From: Melanopsichium pennsylvanicum
Lineage: Eukaryota; Basidiomycota; Ustilaginomycetes; Ustilaginales
Assembly: GCA_900208305.1 (NCBI GenBank)
Contig: OAPG01000008.1
Span: 434,001-498,000 of the forward strand
Length of the DNA: 64,000 nucleotides
Direction of reading: 5' to 3'
A program made the translations under genes and the position numbers. The notes beneath the pieces are model-generated. The model searched no databases and was not told the origin of the DNA. It saw nothing but the letters and a program-made list of their open reading frames with translations. The stretch's first letter is position 1. Every line of letters begins with the position of its first letter. Positions 9,772 through 21,024 of the stretch are shown here, piece after piece.

Positions 9772-12700
9772 TTAGTTGTCGCCATCGTTCCAATAAACAG
9801 GCACGCCATAGACGACAGTGGCAGCACCCGTCAAGAATGGAAGTCTGCAATCATTCCTACTCTCCGCAATTGCTCTTGCCAATGACATCTCAGTTGGTGT
9901 TCTACTTGCTTCGAGCTTGCCATGTCTGTCCAGCTTGATGTTTCTCGCTGCTGGCTTGACCTCGGCCCTCTCCTTCGCCTCCATGAGTCCCAGTCTGCCA
10001 AAGACGCCTTCACAGACCGAATCGAGCTCCCGATCCGTCATGTCCCAAAGATTTCCGACCATGGCGGGCGCCCCAGCGCACATGTAGTTGAAAGGAGTAC
10101 CTGTGCGGTCAAAATCACCATTGTCGTGGAGCATTGCCGAGGAGCAACCCCACAGCATGGCGACGGCACATCGTTCAAGTTCGCGGACTTTGGATTGACG
10201 AATGAACTGTTCAGCTCCACCGTGACCAAAGTAGAGAAGCAGGTCGGAGGAGGACAGGGCATCAGGAAGCTCGCCGACGATGGGTTGCCGGCCGACAATG
10301 CCTTTCCAACCGTGAGTGGCTCCGCGGGCTTTGAGCCATGGTTCGAAGCGATCTTGGCTCTGTACCAGGTCTCCACCAGGGTTGAGCAGGTAGAACGTCT
10401 TGCCTTTGGACAGACTGAAGAGTTTGCCGTTACGCAAAGCCACTTGCCAGGCCGAGCTCGAAGCCGCATTTTCTTGTCCTTCTGGCTGAGCAATGCTCTT
10501 GGTGCCGAGCATCGTCACCTTAGGGGATCGTGTTGCTTTGGTAGTCGGCCGGGATCGGGATCTGGCCGTCTGTCTTCCCTTCTGCAACGGGCTCAGCTCG
10601 AGCTCGTCCATCTCGATGTCATCCTGTTCGACTTCAGGCTTGCAAGAGAATACCTTTGCCATCTCGATCCGATCCTGCAAGAATGCCATAGATGGCACCC
10701 TGCTCACGGCCCTACCGCGCAGAATCGGCATCGATTCCCAAGGGAACACTGCGGTTTCCTTGTCGAGTACCAAAAAGATGTGATGGTCTTGCACCTCTTC
10801 GTCCTCATCGACTGCAACATATGCCATATTCGTCTTGTTGGGCGAAGACTGAGCCTTTTTCCCATGAAACTCTTCGAGAGCTCCGCGCAAATCCATTGCT
10901 GTCTCATCCAAATCGATCTCGTCCACTGCCACTTGGAAGCCGCTGAATTGCAGGGCGTCCATTACATATTGCACCAGATCCTCGAGATCTTCGTCTGTGG
11001 CCTCAGCAGGAAGGCCGGCAAAGCATTCAAAGACGGCGTCGTCCAGCCTGAGCTTGCTTGGGCGCTTGTTGGCTGTAGGAAAACATGCACGTCGAATAAT
11101 CTTCTCGAATCGTGCTCGAAGCGCCGTGATGGCTCGAGCGTCGGATGTCGGCTCGGAAAAGATACCTTTGAAGCCACCGAGCCATGTGTCTTGAATGGCT
11201 TGGAGCAGATTGCGCAGTTCGTCGTCAAGGCGGTGACGCTCAGTCCACCACTGTCGTCGAGCCTCCATGCTTTGAACGTCCTTGACGCCGTGGATGCCAT
11301 CGTTGCTGAGCCGTACAATTTCAAACAGCTTCTCTTGCGCAGCTCTGAGTGTGAGCTGTTCCTCTTCTTCCTCCGTCCCATCTCGCTGGCTGCGCCGATT
11401 CATTGGCAAGCTGTACAGCACCGCCTCTTTGACTGCGCATCCATCTAGACCTCCGCCACCTTCTTGACGGGTCAGCACTAGGTTCTCGACTCCCGCCTCC
11501 CGGACAGAAATTGAAATGACGGTCCAGTTGCGAGGGAGCAAGTGCTTGAGAGGGCCTGACTCATGCTGCGCCTCTTGGTGACGCAGTCGGACCGACTGCC
11601 AAAAAGCCGACAGAGGGCTGCTTAAAGCTGCGACGCTGCTGCCGGAGACGCGAGTGCGATTGTCCAACGACATCTTGGCCAGTCGGGAGGGGAGCGTTTC
11701 TTCTTCATCCGCTTCATCTGTTTCTGTGCCACTGCGACGCAGCGAACGTGCGCCGGTAGCTTTATGCTGCTCATCATGAGCAAGGTTCGGCCACTCTTGC
11801 TCTTCTAAGGCGACCTTGGGACCCTTCAACTTCGCAGGAATCGAGACCAAGAGGTTGCGACGAACTCCGACGCTCGATGCCCAGTCGAGCAAGGCAGCAG
11901 CAGCATTCGCCGCCGTCTTGACGTTCTTACCAAGCGCTGCCTGCGTCGTACAGACCTGTGCGAGGCTTGCAAATGCTTCTCTCAAAACGAGGGAGTGCGA
12001 GGAAAGCAGGCCTCGAGAGAGGGCCTCGCGGAAAAACGACTCTGCGGGCGTAAGCATACCGAGCGCGGTCTTGACAGTTTCCTCTGAGATGGTCTGATGC
12101 GATCCAGCAGCAGTGGCAAGCATGCGCACGCTGACCGAGGGCACCATGGGGATCGATATGGCTGCTTCGGGCAACATACTGAAGAAGTGATCTCCCTTGA
12201 GACGTTCAAGCGCCCTTTGCAGGGCGATCCTGCCTTCGAGAACGAACTGGTCCACCCGTGCATCCAGATTGGCCAGACCGTCCATGACAGAGGCTGCCTT
12301 CTCGACTGCTTCCTCGCTCTTTTCAGCCTCTCCCATCAAATGAAGTGTCCAGGCTTGCTTCTGGAAGAGCCTGGACTGCAATTTCGGCAGCACCGGATCT
12401 ATGTCTGGGCCGTTGCTCAATCGAGCCCGCATCTGTACAGCCGACAAAGACACGCTTGTTTTCTTGCGGTGATGCGTGATCGCCTTGGGCGATGGCACAG
12501 CATGTTCAGCATCAGCAAAGACGGTGCTGAGAGAGCGCAGTGTGACCTCACCGGCAGTATAAGAGCGGAGCGCCTCGCCGAGCTGCTCGATTCGCATCAG
12601 GCAATCACCCTGGACGTAAGACAGCGGGACGACTTCGGGGATCCACGTGTTCTGCAGCACCTCTAGGCAGCGCGACAAGTCCTCCTGACCTTGTTCGGTT

Positions 12701-15700
12701 TTGTTGAGCTGCAGACGAAGTTCGCCTCGCTGGATGAGTACACGGGCGAGAGGGAGAGCGAAGCGCAACGAAGCGGCGAAATCGATGCCTTCACCAGCCA
12801 TCGCCTCTGCATCAATGGCTGAGCCTCGTACACTATGTAGATCGCTGAGTCGCATGTAGTTGTCAAGGAGAAGACCACAGCATCTCCAAAACAGGCCCGC
12901 AAAAGTTGTTCCGCAGAATTTGGGAAGCTGCTGTTCCTGCTCATGGTTCTCCTTACTTTCATCCGTGTCTATCAACCCATCGCTTGATGGCGCGCCTCCT
13001 TCCGAATGCATGCTCTGCGTCAGATTCGGCTCCGAGGCTTGTGCCTTGCTTGCGATATGTGAAAGGTTGCTGGAAAGCCGAATCAATTGGCGCAAGGCAA
13101 GCGTCGTTGACTCGATGCTGGACGCTAGATCGCCGCGCGCCATCTGCAGTTGCGCGCAGACTGAAAAAGCGATTGCCTGCCTTTCTCTCTGCTCGAGTCT
13201 CTCCATGGAGCTAATTCTGTACTTCTCAGCCTTGCTCGGCGTCTTGGCCAGCCGGAGACCTTCAACAAAGCGTGCTTGAGCGCCAGCGAGGTCGCGCTCT
13301 CCGCTGAGGAGCTCTGCTTGCGCCATTAAGCATTTGAATCGAACATCCTGTGAGATGAGAACCAGCTTGGTTGAAAACGAGCCGGGTGAAGCGTGTTTCG
13401 AAAGCATATCATTCGCGTATCGAAGAGCCGATTTGGCACGATTGACTTTACCGAGACTGAGATGGGCTCGAGCAAGGTCGGAAGATGCGCGGCAGAAAAG
13501 TTCCTCCATGCCAGGCATGACCTCGCCGTCTTGAAGAATTGCACGCTGAACCACTTTGAGAATTTGAACGCTGCAGCGAGTCAAGGCAAGGGCGGAGAAG
13601 GCTTCGTGGAATGTGATCAAAGACCGACAAAAATGATCGGGGCGATCGAGCGTGCGTGCTCCACCAGTTCCACCCGTCTGAGGCGAACGACGGGTCAAGG
13701 GAAGAGCGTCAATATCGAATATAGGCTTGCCAGTCTTGGATGGTGGCGTGATAGGATCGGCGGTGGGCGTTGCTGGGGTTTGCGGAGGGGCTGAGCGCTG
13801 TCCGAGAGGTTTGCGTGCCGTTGCATTTCTACCGGGAGCTGCTGCGGCTCTGCGGGGGGCACCTCTTGCCATTGATGTGACGATGGGCGTAACAGCAGCA
13901 CTTTTGGGCGACGTACGTGTAGCTTGAGGTGTTCGTGGAGTGGCTGCCTTTGATGATGGAGTAAGTGCGGAGGAGAGGCCCTTGCAGGCACTTTCCACTT
14001 TTGCTTCCAGAGTCCGAGGACTGTCGAACGGCTGGCGCAAGCGAGCATGCAAAGCAGCCGACAAAAGTGTAGAGCAACGGTACTGCGCCTTGAATCGGTG
14101 CAAACCGACATCTTGTCCCAGCTCTTCGCTGTCGAGGCAGGCAATCGCGTCATTCTCTAGTCGCGCAACCTCGTATTCGGAAAGCACAAGTGCGTGAGAT
14201 AGAACGTCCATCTCGAGCTTTCTAGCTAGGATTCTGGCACGGCGAAGCGGGAACGATGCTGCATCGTAGATCTGGAGTAGCGCTTGATGAATGTTGTCGA
14301 TTGCCCTAAAAGAGCTCGAGAGATGGGAACGAGCATCCAGAAGCGAAGCTGCTTGTTCGAGAATGGCGCCCTTTACGCTCGGCATCAAGGCCGTGCAGCC
14401 CAGCAGCCAGTTGGTAAGGCTGTGCTCCTCCTTCTGCAAGTCCATGTCGAAGGACAACTCGTGCACCGAGAGATCGACGATGGCCTTGGTGGAAGTCACG
14501 AGGGCTTTGACTTCTGATGATCTGAAGCTCTCGTCGATACTGCTGCTGCTGGCGAGCTGGTGGAGGCGCTTGCTTACAGCAGAAGCCAGGGAAGGAAGAA
14601 GGCGACGGTAGATACGAAGTGCTTCGCTCTTGCTGCCAGCAAATCGATGGGCCACTGCAGTGTATTCGAGTTTTTTGTTGAATGCTTCTTCTCGCTTGGT
14701 CGTAGCTGCTTTGAACTCCTGCTGCTCCGCCGCATCCAACTGGTCGCTGCTCATAAGCTGCATGGATTCATCGTCACAGTCGACAGCTAATTGCAGGAAT
14801 TCAGCAGCTTCGGCATAGTTGGCTGCATTGTAGAGGATGCCTGCTGGGTTGTAGAAGCTGGTCGAAAGGAGTCGGAGCTGCTCAGAGACGGTCTTGTTAG
14901 GAAGCGACTTTGCCATATTGCTCTGCAGGAGACTGCGACACCTTTTCATCTCGCTGAAGGCCTCATCACGGGCACTGCGAGACGAAGCGGAGAAAAGTTT
15001 GTTCGACAGGACTCGGTATCCATAAACGATGTCGGCAAGACAGGCTTCCCTGCCAGGAAGAGATGCGCTGCGTGTTGGAGTAAATTTTGAACTCGGATCG
15101 GAAGTGGTTGCAGAGGGTGCCTCAGTGTGCACAAAGAGGCTCTCAAGAAGCTGTAGACACGCGCGAGTTAGCTTGTCGACGTTGGCGGGGCCGGATGAGT
15201 CTGCTCTGGGCTGACCTTTGCTGTCGCAACCCTGGTTGCTGAGATGTCCACAGCAGCGGCGATGCAGCTGATCCAGGACGCGGTAAAGCTTGAGCTGCGA
15301 GGACATCGGAGCGGTGGCAGGCCAAGCGCCTACTCGCTGTTGAAGAAGTCTGGCGGCATCGTCGAGCTTGGCTTGGGTGTCTGTACCCGAGCTGCCGGCG
15401 AGCACTTGATCGAGCGCCAGCACGCTGCCGGTTAAGACGGCGCAGATCTTGGCGATGACCTGGTCGCTCAAGTCAGTCTGAGGAGCAAGCGTGCTTGATG
15501 ATGTTGCATCTGCACTGTTGATGATCGCGTCTTCCACGATGACAGGAGACGCCGCGAAGCCTGACTGTGTGCCTGCCGCGGTTCCCGACATGGCAACAGT
15601 GGCCCGATCCACACCACTGATGCTGCCAGCTTTCCGTGCGAAACTGAGCCAGTACTCGCAGAAGCGCTGAAATCCTTCGCCTATTAATTTGCTCTTCCCC

Positions 15701-17190
15701 TCTGAGTTGTCGGCCACATTGGCAGCAGTGGCAATGATCATCTCAAAAGTGTCTTGTACGGCACGGTAGGCCGATGCGATGTCCTCGCCGTCCTTCTGCG
15801 ATGTCTTGAGGACCGCACCACCCGTACGAGCGACACGCTCCCAGAAGGCAACCAGATCGATATCACTCACTTGAACGAGCAACTGCAAGGCTATTGTCCG
15901 CAAAGGGAGGTACTCTTGACTGTTGGGCGTTTCGAGTCGCTGCAAAGCTTTAGAGATGGCGCGTTCCGTCGCGAAAGCGGTTCGATCCAGCACTCGTGTT
16001 TCCCCTCCTCTTCGCCGTCCATACAGCTGCCATGCGAGAGGTCCATGTTCGTGGTTCAAGTCGGCTAGAATAGTGTCTAAAGAAGAGATGCTGGCGGATT
16101 CCAAAGTGTGCATCGCTATGCTGCTCTGCAGCTCGACGAGGAAGGAGATGCGCGTTGGCGATGGCTCAGCCGTCGCTTCGCCAATCACTGAGAAGGATGG
16201 CAGCAACATCGTTGAATCCGCGTTGATGACGTCCAACACTGCCGTGATACGACCGAGATACAGATAGTCAGCATAAGCAGCTTCTGCAAAGCCGATTGCT
16301 TTGAGCTTTACGCAGGTGCGGAGGATCACGGTCTCAACTTCGAGCTCTTTCTGCTTGGCAGCAGTCTTTGCGGTGTTGACATGTCTAGAGAGGAGCAAGG
16401 AACGCGTCGCAAGGCGGAAAGTGTTGACAGCGGCGAAGACTTGAGCGGCTTCTGGAGTTGACTTAGTGGCAAGTGCGGACCAACCGGAGCTTGAGAGCTC
16501 GGAGAGAAAAGCCAGGCCTGCATTGACTAGCTGCTTGGCGAAGTAGACGCAACGAGCAGGGGACAGCTTGTCCGGAGTCCTCGAGAATGTCGGAGAGTCG
16601 ACAAGCTCCGTGTCGAGATGTAGGGTCTCTGATGTGATACCGATCTGGAGTAGGATGTAATGAGGCAGTGCTGGAGGAAAGGTCGTTGGCGTCTTGAGAG
16701 CCTCGAGTACTTCTGCTTCGGTCCATGTCTGGTCCACGACAGCTACAACCTGCTTCGAAGTGGCTGTGGATCTGACGGCAGATGATGTTGGAGCTGTCTT
16801 TTTGACTGCCCTGGTACCCGCGACGGTGGACGTTGTTTGTCTTGAGATGGATATAGGAGCCCTGGTAGCTGAAGAAGCGCGTGTGGTCGTGGAGTTGACT
16901 CGAGTCGAGGGGCCTGAAATGGAACTAGATCGAGCGGAAGAAGACGCATTCGTGGAAGAAGTGGAGCGACTGGATGACGTTGAGGAAGATGCGGCCGCCG
17001 CTCTTGCTCTTGAATTTTCCAAAGTTGGACGAGATTTGATCGCCGCTGTGCTTGGTATCGATGCTGTTGTTCTTGAAGACATGGCCATTGTGGCCACCGA
17101 GCTACGAGTCCTTGATAAGTTTTTGGCGGTCGTACCAGTAGTTGCAGTGGATGTGGTAGCAGTGGGCATTGTTGCTAGTCTGCCTGGCAT
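9772..17190 (-). CDS. ESP1: Separase (cohesin-cleaving cysteine protease), 2472 aa
   Basis: Clan CD cysteine protease (peptidase family C50) that cleaves the cohesin kleisin at anaphase onset after securin is destroyed. The C-terminal protease domain carries the catalytic His in YFGHGG (His2323) and the catalytic Cys in LWGCSS (Cys2349). Their 26-residue spacing equals that of human separase (H2003/C2029). It is followed by GTPFNYMCAGAPAMVGNLWD, the conserved C-terminal block. The long N-terminal part is helical, TPR/superhelix-like, with disordered Ser/Thr/Ala-rich stretches near the start and around residues 1050-1170. Length is at the upper end for fungal separases (Cut1 about 1830, BimB about 2070). 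One uninterrupted frame; start taken at the first ATG. A securin gene is not visible in the window. Confidence 0.95.
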   Translation of the reverse strand: MPGRLATMPTATTSTATTGTTAKNLSRTRSSVATMAMSSRTTASIPSTAAIKSRPTLENSRARAAAASSSTSSSRSTSSTNASSSARSSSISGPSTRVNSTTTRASSATRAPISISRQTTSTVAGTRAVKKTAPTSSAVRSTATSKQVVAVVDQTWTEAEVLEALKTPTTFPPALPHYILLQIGITSETLHLDTELVDSPTFSRTPDKLSPARCVYFAKQLVNAGLAFLSELSSSGWSALATKSTPEAAQVFAAVNTFRLATRSLLLSRHVNTAKTAAKQKELEVETVILRTCVKLKAIGFAEAAYADYLYLGRITAVLDVINADSTMLLPSFSVIGEATAEPSPTRISFLVELQSSIAMHTLESASISSLDTILADLNHEHGPLAWQLYGRRRGGETRVLDRTAFATERAISKALQRLETPNSQEYLPLRTIALQLLVQVSDIDLVAFWERVARTGGAVLKTSQKDGEDIASAYRAVQDTFEMIIATAANVADNSEGKSKLIGEGFQRFCEYWLSFARKAGSISGVDRATVAMSGTAAGTQSGFAASPVIVEDAIINSADATSSSTLAPQTDLSDQVIAKICAVLTGSVLALDQVLAGSSGTDTQAKLDDAARLLQQRVGAWPATAPMSSQLKLYRVLDQLHRRCCGHLSNQGCDSKGQPRADSSGPANVDKLTRACLQLLESLFVHTEAPSATTSDPSSKFTPTRSASLPGREACLADIVYGYRVLSNKLFSASSRSARDEAFSEMKRCRSLLQSNMAKSLPNKTVSEQLRLLSTSFYNPAGILYNAANYAEAAEFLQLAVDCDDESMQLMSSDQLDAAEQQEFKAATTKREEAFNKKLEYTAVAHRFAGSKSEALRIYRRLLPSLASAVSKRLHQLASSSSIDESFRSSEVKALVTSTKAIVDLSVHELSFDMDLQKEEHSLTNWLLGCTALMPSVKGAILEQAASLLDARSHLSSSFRAIDNIHQALLQIYDAASFPLRRARILARKLEMDVLSHALVLSEYEVARLENDAIACLDSEELGQDVGLHRFKAQYRCSTLLSAALHARLRQPFDSPRTLEAKVESACKGLSSALTPSSKAATPRTPQATRTSPKSAAVTPIVTSMARGAPRRAAAAPGRNATARKPLGQRSAPPQTPATPTADPITPPSKTGKPIFDIDALPLTRRSPQTGGTGGARTLDRPDHFCRSLITFHEAFSALALTRCSVQILKVVQRAILQDGEVMPGMEELFCRASSDLARAHLSLGKVNRAKSALRYANDMLSKHASPGSFSTKLVLISQDVRFKCLMAQAELLSGERDLAGAQARFVEGLRLAKTPSKAEKYRISSMERLEQRERQAIAFSVCAQLQMARGDLASSIESTTLALRQLIRLSSNLSHIASKAQASEPNLTQSMHSEGGAPSSDGLIDTDESKENHEQEQQLPKFCGTTFAGLFWRCCGLLLDNYMRLSDLHSVRGSAIDAEAMAGEGIDFAASLRFALPLARVLIQRGELRLQLNKTEQGQEDLSRCLEVLQNTWIPEVVPLSYVQGDCLMRIEQLGEALRSYTAGEVTLRSLSTVFADAEHAVPSPKAITHHRKKTSVSLSAVQMRARLSNGPDIDPVLPKLQSRLFQKQAWTLHLMGEAEKSEEAVEKAASVMDGLANLDARVDQFVLEGRIALQRALERLKGDHFFSMLPEAAISIPMVPSVSVRMLATAAGSHQTISEETVKTALGMLTPAESFFREALSRGLLSSHSLVLREAFASLAQVCTTQAALGKNVKTAANAAAALLDWASSVGVRRNLLVSIPAKLKGPKVALEEQEWPNLAHDEQHKATGARSLRRSGTETDEADEEETLPSRLAKMSLDNRTRVSGSSVAALSSPLSAFWQSVRLRHQEAQHESGPLKHLLPRNWTVISISVREAGVENLVLTRQEGGGGLDGCAVKEAVLYSLPMNRRSQRDGTEEEEEQLTLRAAQEKLFEIVRLSNDGIHGVKDVQSMEARRQWWTERHRLDDELRNLLQAIQDTWLGGFKGIFSEPTSDARAITALRARFEKIIRRACFPTANKRPSKLRLDDAVFECFAGLPAEATDEDLEDLVQYVMDALQFSGFQVAVDEIDLDETAMDLRGALEEFHGKKAQSSPNKTNMAYVAVDEDEEVQDHHIFLVLDKETAVFPWESMPILRGRAVSRVPSMAFLQDRIEMAKVFSCKPEVEQDDIEMDELELSPLQKGRQTARSRSRPTTKATRSPKVTMLGTKSIAQPEGQENAASSSAWQVALRNGKLFSLSKGKTFYLLNPGGDLVQSQDRFEPWLKARGATHGWKGIVGRQPIVGELPDALSSSDLLLYFGHGGAEQFIRQSKVRELERCAVAMLWGCSSAMLHDNGDFDRTGTPFNYMCAGAPAMVGNLWDMTDRELDSVCEGVFGRLGLMEAKERAEVKPAARNIKLDRHGKLEASRTPTEMSLARAIAESRNDCRLPFLTGAATVVYGVPVYWNDGDN

Positions 17191-17940
17191 GATGCTATTC
17201 TATTGTCACAGAAGTGATGTCACCCTCTGCAATGAGGAAGAGACGAAGACCATGTGAAGTCAAGGGATGGAAGGGAGCAAAGAATTGATAGAGTGGTACG
17301 ACTCTGCTAGCTCTTTGTTGGTCCGTTCCGAGCCACAAAAAGTGCCCACTCTCGCTCCACAACCGACACAGACCGACGTAGCTTACGCGGATTGAGCGTG
17401 TTGGCTCACGTGATTTGAGTAAACTAACATTCTAAAAAGGTGGAAAAGAAATTTGTATCACAACTTCAAAATCGAAATATTATTAAATATAAATCGGACG
17501 CTGTCTTCCCTTTCTTTTGACAGGTAAAATGGTTGTTAGTGCTGGATGCACAAAGCCAAGAGAGGACGAAACACACCCCGGATTCAAGGGTGCAGCGCTT
17601 GGTTCTTGGTTGCAGACAACCCGAGAGCCGACTTTCTCCTCGTGTACTCTCTCACTCTCACATACAGTACACTACTGCATAACTTTCTGCCGCTTCGTTA
17701 CTTCACATCGACAGCCATTTTAGCCTCAAGCATCGACAAGGAAGAAGGCTTGGTTCTACATTCGAACAATTTCCAGCCTTGGCGTCTGTAGGTCATGAAG
17801 CGGTGCTGATCTCTTCCTCACTCAGTAGGCTCGGACCTCTCCTACGTTTACCTTTGGACGCTTGTCCTCATCAAAGCCATCGACGCACCCATCCTTGAGC
17901 TTTTATTCCCTTTTTGCAACATCGCACATCATAGTCAAAC
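17191..17940. promoter_or_regulatory. Divergent promoter between separase and the Afi1-like gene
   Basis: A 750-bp head-to-head spacer. It contains a palindromic TCACGTGA (17406-17413, core CACGTG, a bHLH-type site), an AT-rich block around 17475-17495, and a TACAGTA copy at 17663-17669. Pyrimidine-rich DNA precedes the 17941 ATG. No open frame looks coding. Confidence 0.5.
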
Positions 17941-20673
17941 ATGTCGATCAAAGACACCATCCGCGATGACGCCGTTGTCGCAACAAGCAGCACCAATGGC
18001 TACTGCACCTTTTGTATGCTAGCAGAGTTCGACATCGATCGTGGATCCACCCTCTCGTATCAGTACCCTATACCCACTGGATATGACGAACACATGCTTG
18101 CCGAACTCATGCTTCCAGACGGTGTCCACGCACGAAGCGAAGATTGGACCTTCTTCTTCCTCAAGCCGCCAGGCACACAGCGTCCGGCCATCCCAGATGC
18201 AACTGGTGCTCAAGACTCCTCACAGGCAATCGATCCGCACTTTTGGCTCTCGGACGATCTCACCTATGTCATCAATCTTGTACGCACTAAACATGACAAC
18301 ACGGTGCGCAGAGGAGCCATGGTCAAAGCCATGGCCATCGGTACTCGATATCCCTTCATCGAGATCTTCAAGCCGGCTCTGTTGCTTGCCCTGGATGACT
18401 ACTTCAAGGAACCCGGCCCTGACTGCTTGGCGCGCCTATACGTAGCTGTCAATCGCCTAGACCTTTCAGCAGCACCCTCCTTCACACGGGCTGAGAAATT
18501 AGTTCTTCGAGGCTCTGATAGAAGGGACCTATTCGAGGAACGTTTTGTTACTCCACCACGCGATGAGGCAGAGGCGTTACCGGCGGCAAGCAACGATACA
18601 GGACTTGCAACAACTAATAAAGAGATCGAGACAACACGCTCGTCTTTGAGTGGCATCGGTGGCGTCGAAATGACACGGCGTCGCACGGATAGCACATCCA
18701 CCTTCTCATCCGAGACACGTTCGCTCAAAAAGAAGCTCAGTGCTGCATCTCTTCGGCCTGCTTTAGGTGCGCGCAGAGGCTCGTCAGCCAACTCCATTGC
18801 TGGTATTCCAGCCGGTCAAGACAGAAGACCAAACCACAACTCCTCGACCTCGCTTCCAGGCTCAACAAGGCCTCGTGATACCCATTTCTTTGATACCGTC
18901 CTTACCTACCGTTCTGTTTCATTACCCATTCGAGTTCCGCTCACCACTTTTCCCGAAGAGGTCGGCGAATATTCGCTTATCAAACTTATTCAAACCTTCT
19001 CTAGTCCGCTCTCTCAACCTTCAGGTCCTACGCATCCTCATCTGCATACCAACGGACCGTCAACACATCCCATCATTGTCCTCTTCAATGCTCTCGTGAC
19101 GCAAAAGCGCGTCATCTTTCTAGGCTACGGTCAGCCAGCGAATCAAGTGGCGGGCTTTGTGCTGGCTGCTTGTGCGCTTGGCTCCGGATGCGGCGTGGTA
19201 CTGCAAGGCTTTGCTGCGAGAGCATTCCCTTACACCAATCTGCTCAACTTGGACGATCTCGAAAAGGTGCCAGGCTATATTGCTGGTGTCACCAATCCTC
19301 GCTTCGAAGACCTGCATGCATGGGATCTCCTGCTCAATGTAGAAACCGGTCGGATGCAAGTAGCCAAGGACATTGCTGCGGCTTCTCCGCCTGCAAGCGC
19401 ACCCACTCACTCTATCTTTCGATCCGCGACGATGCCCTGCGACGGTGCCGGCGTGACTGCATCCAACACCTTCGGAAGTGTTTCATCTGCCACCGGCAAC
19501 GAGTCAAGACCGAACCCCGAGAACGAATACGCACAGTTTGGCGCCCACCCAACCCCTTCTAGCGCGGTCGGCAATGGGCCCACGGCCAACAAATCTTCCA
19601 GCCTTGGTGGGGCAGCCTCCCGAGACCGCTCTAATTCCGCCCAGAACGACTCTCACCACGACACGAGCAACGCACTGTTCATGGAAGAATTGCAAACAGC
19701 TATCGCCGCGCACTACGGAGAGCGCTTTATCCGTTCTCGGATTCAAGAATACGTTTTTTTCCTTGTGCAGCGCGTTGCACGACACGAGGAGCACTTCTAC
19801 GGACACACCTCGCTTCTCCCCACTTGTCAGCCTTTCCTTAATGGCCAACTTGGCTCCGGGCCTGTCTACGTCGATCGCGAGGCAGAGATGCGAGAAATCT
19901 TGTCAAACCAGATGCGAATCGAAGGCTTCCGTTCGACCATCGCATATCATCTGCTTGTTGAAGAGCTGCAGAAGCATGGCGGCTACACGCAGGCTATTCG
20001 CAATTTTGATATTGCGCATCAAATCGGCAGGTTGCGCAGGGCAAAGAAACTTGACACGGGGGAGAGCGATCTCATCTTTAAAACGATAGCCAAAAGTGTG
20101 GTGTCGCACGATCAAATTGTCGAGGTGCTGGCTATACTGCCTCCACATGCAGGAGGATTGCTGCCGTTGGCACTCGGACTATTCCATCCAAGTCAGTCGG
20201 CAAGGGACGCCGCTGTGGACTTCTTTTTGCGGTTGTGCAGACATCCTGTTGGGCGCAAGTTTGTGCAAAGCATGCATGCGTATCAAAGATTGGCGTTTGC
20301 GAGACTTGCTCAGGATCGGGCTGGAATGGAATTGGCCAAAAATGCGAGTGCAGAGGTGCAAGAGCTTAACATGAAGTCTCCACAGCAGCCGAGTCTGTCG
20401 TCAGGTTCGCTACCATCGGGCAGTACGATAGACACGGATAATTTGGCTGATGTAAGGTCACCAACAGATAGAGATAGAGATAGAGATTCCATTTCGACGA
20501 TGGAAGCACCTGAAGCTGAGGCAGGGAACACACCAAAAGCGTCTGCCGAAGAGCTTATGTCAATCTCGAAAGGTGTTGATCATCCGTTCAAGAGCTTTAG
20601 TCCGGTCAAGGAAAATTCGAGGGTCTCGTCGAGGGCCGATTCAGCCAAAGGCCAGGCCGAGGCATCAAGGTGA
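17941..20673 (+). CDS. Afi1-like SPA/DENN polarity protein, 910 aa
   Basis: Resembles yeast Afi1 (Arf3-interacting protein 1), a DENN-related protein that helps place Arf3 GTPase and keep the polarity axis. The N-terminal signature YCTFCMLAEFDIDRGSTLSY starts at about residue 20. The stabilisation-of-polarity-axis region begins near 313 (YRSVSLPIRVPL) and includes LFNALVTQKRVIFLGYGQPA (about 380-400) and VPGYIAGVTNPRFE. A second conserved helical block starts near 578 (FMEELQTAIAAHYGERFIR). The linkers at 215-310 and 485-570 and the last 110 residues are Ser/Thr-rich and disordered. In smut fungi, which grow as polar hyphae, a role in polarised growth is plausible but inferred. It shares the promoter region with separase. 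Confidence 0.8.
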   Translation: MSIKDTIRDDAVVATSSTNGYCTFCMLAEFDIDRGSTLSYQYPIPTGYDEHMLAELMLPDGVHARSEDWTFFFLKPPGTQRPAIPDATGAQDSSQAIDPHFWLSDDLTYVINLVRTKHDNTVRRGAMVKAMAIGTRYPFIEIFKPALLLALDDYFKEPGPDCLARLYVAVNRLDLSAAPSFTRAEKLVLRGSDRRDLFEERFVTPPRDEAEALPAASNDTGLATTNKEIETTRSSLSGIGGVEMTRRRTDSTSTFSSETRSLKKKLSAASLRPALGARRGSSANSIAGIPAGQDRRPNHNSSTSLPGSTRPRDTHFFDTVLTYRSVSLPIRVPLTTFPEEVGEYSLIKLIQTFSSPLSQPSGPTHPHLHTNGPSTHPIIVLFNALVTQKRVIFLGYGQPANQVAGFVLAACALGSGCGVVLQGFAARAFPYTNLLNLDDLEKVPGYIAGVTNPRFEDLHAWDLLLNVETGRMQVAKDIAAASPPASAPTHSIFRSATMPCDGAGVTASNTFGSVSSATGNESRPNPENEYAQFGAHPTPSSAVGNGPTANKSSSLGGAASRDRSNSAQNDSHHDTSNALFMEELQTAIAAHYGERFIRSRIQEYVFFLVQRVARHEEHFYGHTSLLPTCQPFLNGQLGSGPVYVDREAEMREILSNQMRIEGFRSTIAYHLLVEELQKHGGYTQAIRNFDIAHQIGRLRRAKKLDTGESDLIFKTIAKSVVSHDQIVEVLAILPPHAGGLLPLALGLFHPSQSARDAAVDFFLRLCRHPVGRKFVQSMHAYQRLAFARLAQDRAGMELAKNASAEVQELNMKSPQQPSLSSGSLPSGSTIDTDNLADVRSPTDRDRDRDSISTMEAPEAEAGNTPKASAEELMSISKGVDHPFKSFSPVKENSRVSSRADSAKGQAEASR

Positions 20674-21024
20674 TGTATCGCTTCGGCTTTTGTCCCGCTG
20701 TAATCTGGGTATTAATTTTGCTTGATGTTGCGCCTGTAATGATACCCATCTGATTCTTTTCAACCAACGGCAATTGTTCGAAGGGCTGCTGGCAGAGTGT
20801 AAGTCCTCGACGTTGTGTGATGAGGACTATGGTTTTTCCAAAATGTCAGATCGTCAAATTTCGTGCTTTCACAAATATACGATTTCCGGCTTTCGGACAA
20901 TAGAGTGGAGTACATAAAGCAATCCTTATACTGATGACGCCTTCTGCACGATTGCCTCTGATGCCCAACAAAGATCTCGCGTCTCTACACCAAAAGTTGG
21001 TCTCCCAGAACAGTCATTCCCAAC
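20674..21024. other. Intergenic between Afi1-like gene and THO5-like gene
   Basis: 351 bp between two plus-strand genes. It should hold the 3' end of one transcript and the promoter of the next. No further feature is seen. Confidence 0.5.
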